8,056 bases of DNA from Bacteroidia bacterium (GTDB taxonomy: Bacteria; Bacteroidota; Bacteroidia; Bacteroidales; CAJPTX01). Position 1 is the stretch's first letter. The number at the start of each line of letters is the position of its first letter. The notes beneath the pieces were generated by a model that had not been told where the DNA came from, ran no database searches, and was given only the letters and a program-made list of their open reading frames with translations. Location: contig CAJPTS010000073.1 of the NCBI GenBank assembly GCA_905373625.1, forward strand, positions 1 through 8,056. The letters run 5' to 3'. Below are positions 5,866 to 8,056 of the stretch, one piece after another. Made by a program: the position numbers and the translations under genes.

Positions 5866-8056
5866 CTATAATGGCATACCGATGACAAAGTGCGGCTGCC
5901 ACCTGTTAGCGTCAGAATTTCCTGGCACAGCATCGAAGCCATAGCCCAAATCAAAACCTAGCATACCGAAAATGGGTAAAAATATACGGAAGCCTGCTCC
6001 AACAGAGCGATAGAGTTGGAAGGGGTTGAATTTATTCAATTCATACCACGAATTACCCGCATCGGTAAAGAGCAGTGCGTAAACACTTGTTTGCGGATTT
6101 AAGACTATCGGATAACGCAGTTCGAGTGAGAACTTATCATACACGTTGGCCATTCTTACACCCTGTCCCACCGTTGGCGTCAGAGAACTATTAGCATATC
6201 CACGCAGCCCGATAGACTCGCGCCCGTAAATAAAATTATTGCCCGAGAGCCCGTCTCCTCCGAGGTCAAAGCCTTCAAATGGAGAATAGCCGACGTCTTT
6301 ATTATAGTATCCGAGATAGCCAAACTGAGCGTTGAAATGCAAGACGAGGTCGCCGACCAATGATGTATACCACTGAGCTCGTGCCGTCCATTTATGGTAT
6401 TCTACCCACCGATAACGTTCCTGCGCTGTCATGGTAGGCGATGTATAATCCTTCCCATTGAAATAGGAATACGGCGGAGTCAGTTGTAACGAGAGGGAGA
6501 AATTAGAACCAGTACGCGGATAAATGAGTTGGTCTACAGAATTCCGTCCCAGTACGAAACGCAAACTCATATTATTTGCCATCCCGTTGGTAAAGATGAA
6601 ATCCTGCTTCCAGTTGCGCAATTTATAGTTTTGGTAAGCGAATTCCGTATAGAAGGTAAAATAATCATCTGGCCATTTAAGACGTGTCCCAAAACCAATG
6701 GCACCACCGATGATTCGGAAATAGTCGTTACTACGCCGCCAGACCCATTCGGAATAATCATATACGGAACGATAAAAAGAAACCGTGAAATTGTTCGGTT
6801 TACTTCCGCCAAGCCATGGTTCTGTGAACGAGAAACTCAAAGCACTGTACTGAGTTCCACTTGTCGTAGCACGTATAGATAAACTCTGTCCGTCACCCGA
6901 TGGGATGGGGCGCCAAGCGCTCCTATCAAATATACGTGCCAAACTAAAGTTCGTAAAACGCAAACCGAGCGATCCTACAAACATATTGCCCCCCCAACCA
7001 GCCGATGCTTCGAACTGGTCACTCTGTTTTTCTTGTACAGTGTAATGAAGCGTCACCGTGCCATCTTGTACATTAGGTTCAGGTCTTATACCATTCTGCA
7101 TGAGCGCTTCAGGCTCAAAGTATCCGAGATTAGCCAATTCGCGCAAAGAACGAATGACATTCGTACGGCTGAATAGATCTCCTGGATAAGTACGCAGCTC
7201 GCGTCGGATAACGCGCTCTGAAGTACGTGTATTACCGTGTATTTCAACATTGGTTATCGTGGCTTGTGGTCCTTCAAAGATTCGCATCTCCAAACTCACC
7301 GAATCATTAGCCACATTAGTCTCAACGGGTGTTATATGGAAGAAGAGATAACCATTGTCCATATAGCCTGAACTTACCGAGTTCTCATCTATTTGTAGGC
7401 GCTTCTCTATGAGGACTTGGTCATAGACATCCCCCTTCTTTAATCCGAGGAGATCTGTCAGAACGTCAGACTTATAGACCGTGTTCCCGACCCACTTAAT
7501 ATCGCGAATATGATACTGCGGTCCTTCTTCTAACGAGACGCGAATACCGACACAGTTATTAGGGAGCGGATAGACAGAATCAGCTATCACACGCGCATCG
7601 CGGTATCCATGTTCGCCATAAAAAGATATGAGATTATTCAAATCGTCTCGGTACTTATCTTCTATATATTTAGCACCGCGGAAGGGATTCCACCAGAGCC
7701 ACCGCTTTGTTTCCTTGAAAGCACTCTTACGCAGCTTCGCATCTTTGAATGCATGATTACCCTCGAAGTTAATTTCTTTTACGCGAACCTTTTTCCCTCG
7801 ATTAACGGCAAAGGTTACAATCACGGCATTTATCGTAGTAGTATCTACTTCCTGACGCACGCTCACTTGTGCATTCCAATATCCTTTTTCGTAAAGGTAT
7901 TTTCGTATAACGCGTAGCGCCGCATCTAAGTTAGATGCCGTGGCTTGTTGCCCTATCTTAAAGCTCAATTTTTCGTGAACGTCCTCGCGCTGCGATTTCT
8001 TTAGTCCTTCGAATCGGATATCAGAAGTGCGCGGTTGTTCTTTCAGATCGATACGG
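5866..8056 (-). CDS. bamA: BamA, outer-membrane protein assembly factor (Omp85), N-terminus outside the window
   Basis: The frame stays open to the window edge, giving 729 visible residues; the start lies beyond base 8056. Four POTRA domains are visible, at about 9-88, 90-178, 180-263 and 265-342, each beginning with an IxFEG- or VxxxGN-like strand (IRFEG, INFEGN, IKWVGN, VEIHGN). The first few residues are probably the tail of POTRA 1, so a five-POTRA protein is expected. The C-terminal Omp85 barrel runs from about 346 to the end and has the conserved loop-6 motif as LRGY (617-620), then FTDAGNSW (663-670) and the closing FGMLGFDLGYGF strands. BamA folds barrel proteins into the outer membrane and works with the periplasmic chaperones encoded next to it. 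Unusually, the last residue is Leu (VIGMPL) rather than Phe or another aromatic. Bacteroidales often have uppS just upstream, but it is not in view. Confidence 0.96.
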   Translation of the reverse strand, partial: RIDLKEQPRTSDIRFEGLKKSQREDVHEKLSFKIGQQATASNLDAALRVIRKYLYEKGYWNAQVSVRQEVDTTTINAVIVTFAVNRGKKVRVKEINFEGNHAFKDAKLRKSAFKETKRWLWWNPFRGAKYIEDKYRDDLNNLISFYGEHGYRDARVIADSVYPLPNNCVGIRVSLEEGPQYHIRDIKWVGNTVYKSDVLTDLLGLKKGDVYDQVLIEKRLQIDENSVSSGYMDNGYLFFHITPVETNVANDSVSLEMRIFEGPQATITNVEIHGNTRTSERVIRRELRTYPGDLFSRTNVIRSLRELANLGYFEPEALMQNGIRPEPNVQDGTVTLHYTVQEKQSDQFEASAGWGGNMFVGSLGLRFTNFSLARIFDRSAWRPIPSGDGQSLSIRATTSGTQYSALSFSFTEPWLGGSKPNNFTVSFYRSVYDYSEWVWRRSNDYFRIIGGAIGFGTRLKWPDDYFTFYTEFAYQNYKLRNWKQDFIFTNGMANNMSLRFVLGRNSVDQLIYPRTGSNFSLSLQLTPPYSYFNGKDYTSPTMTAQERYRWVEYHKWTARAQWYTSLVGDLVLHFNAQFGYLGYYNKDVGYSPFEGFDLGGDGLSGNNFIYGRESIGLRGYANSSLTPTVGQGVRMANVYDKFSLELRYPIVLNPQTSVYALLFTDAGNSWYELNKFNPFQLYRSVGAGFRIFLPIFGMLGFDLGYGFDAVPGNSDANRWQPHFVIGMPL

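Noticed and set aside
6529..6882. 117-codon plus-strand frame antisense to bamA
   Set aside because: It lies wholly within the conserved bamA barrel region, and its product shows no domain features; it is a shadow of bamA.
7966..7968. TTG codon in the bamA frame as a possible gene start
   Set aside because: The same frame continues upstream for 29 codons to the window edge and encodes typical POTRA sequence (IRFEGLKKSQ), so the gene is cut by the window rather than starting here.

Overview
The window looks like chromosome of a Bacteroidales bacterium, most likely a Porphyromonas or close relative. Four things point there: the minus-strand order bamA, ompH, ompH, murI; promoter elements of the Bacteroidetes TAnnTTTG type; mostly absent Shine-Dalgarno sequences; and moderate GC content (high forties by eye). 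The genus is an inference from remembered gene order and protein flavour, not from a search.

Layout, plus strand (1-3717): the 3' part of a cyclodeaminase/cyclohydrolase gene (folate one-carbon metabolism, often near histidine degradation genes) ends in a clear intrinsic terminator. A CAT-anticodon tRNA follows, with its own textbook Bacteroidetes promoter and a perfect-stem terminator. Next is a gene-free stretch of about 320 bases holding a nine-C run, an inverted repeat and a TAnnTTTG element. Then comes an 896-residue envelope protein of unknown function. I read it as one N-terminal membrane segment, two diverged copies of a roughly 230-residue module, and a very regular seven-bladed beta-propeller.

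Layout, minus strand (8056-3773): a cell-envelope cluster. bamA (5' end outside the window) encodes the core of the outer-membrane protein insertion machine. Two tandem, diverged ompH/skp genes encode periplasmic chaperones that carry unfolded outer-membrane proteins to BamA. murI supplies D-glutamate for peptidoglycan. The murI 3' end meets the propeller gene tail to tail with only 55 bases between stop codons and no convincing terminator.

The least explained element is the 896-residue module-module-propeller protein. Secondary oddities are a 26-codon hydrophobic ORF bridging the convergent ends, the leucine C-terminus of BamA, and a possible internal promoter between the two ompH genes. I saw no CRISPR array, insertion sequence, toxin-antitoxin pair, phage gene or defence system.
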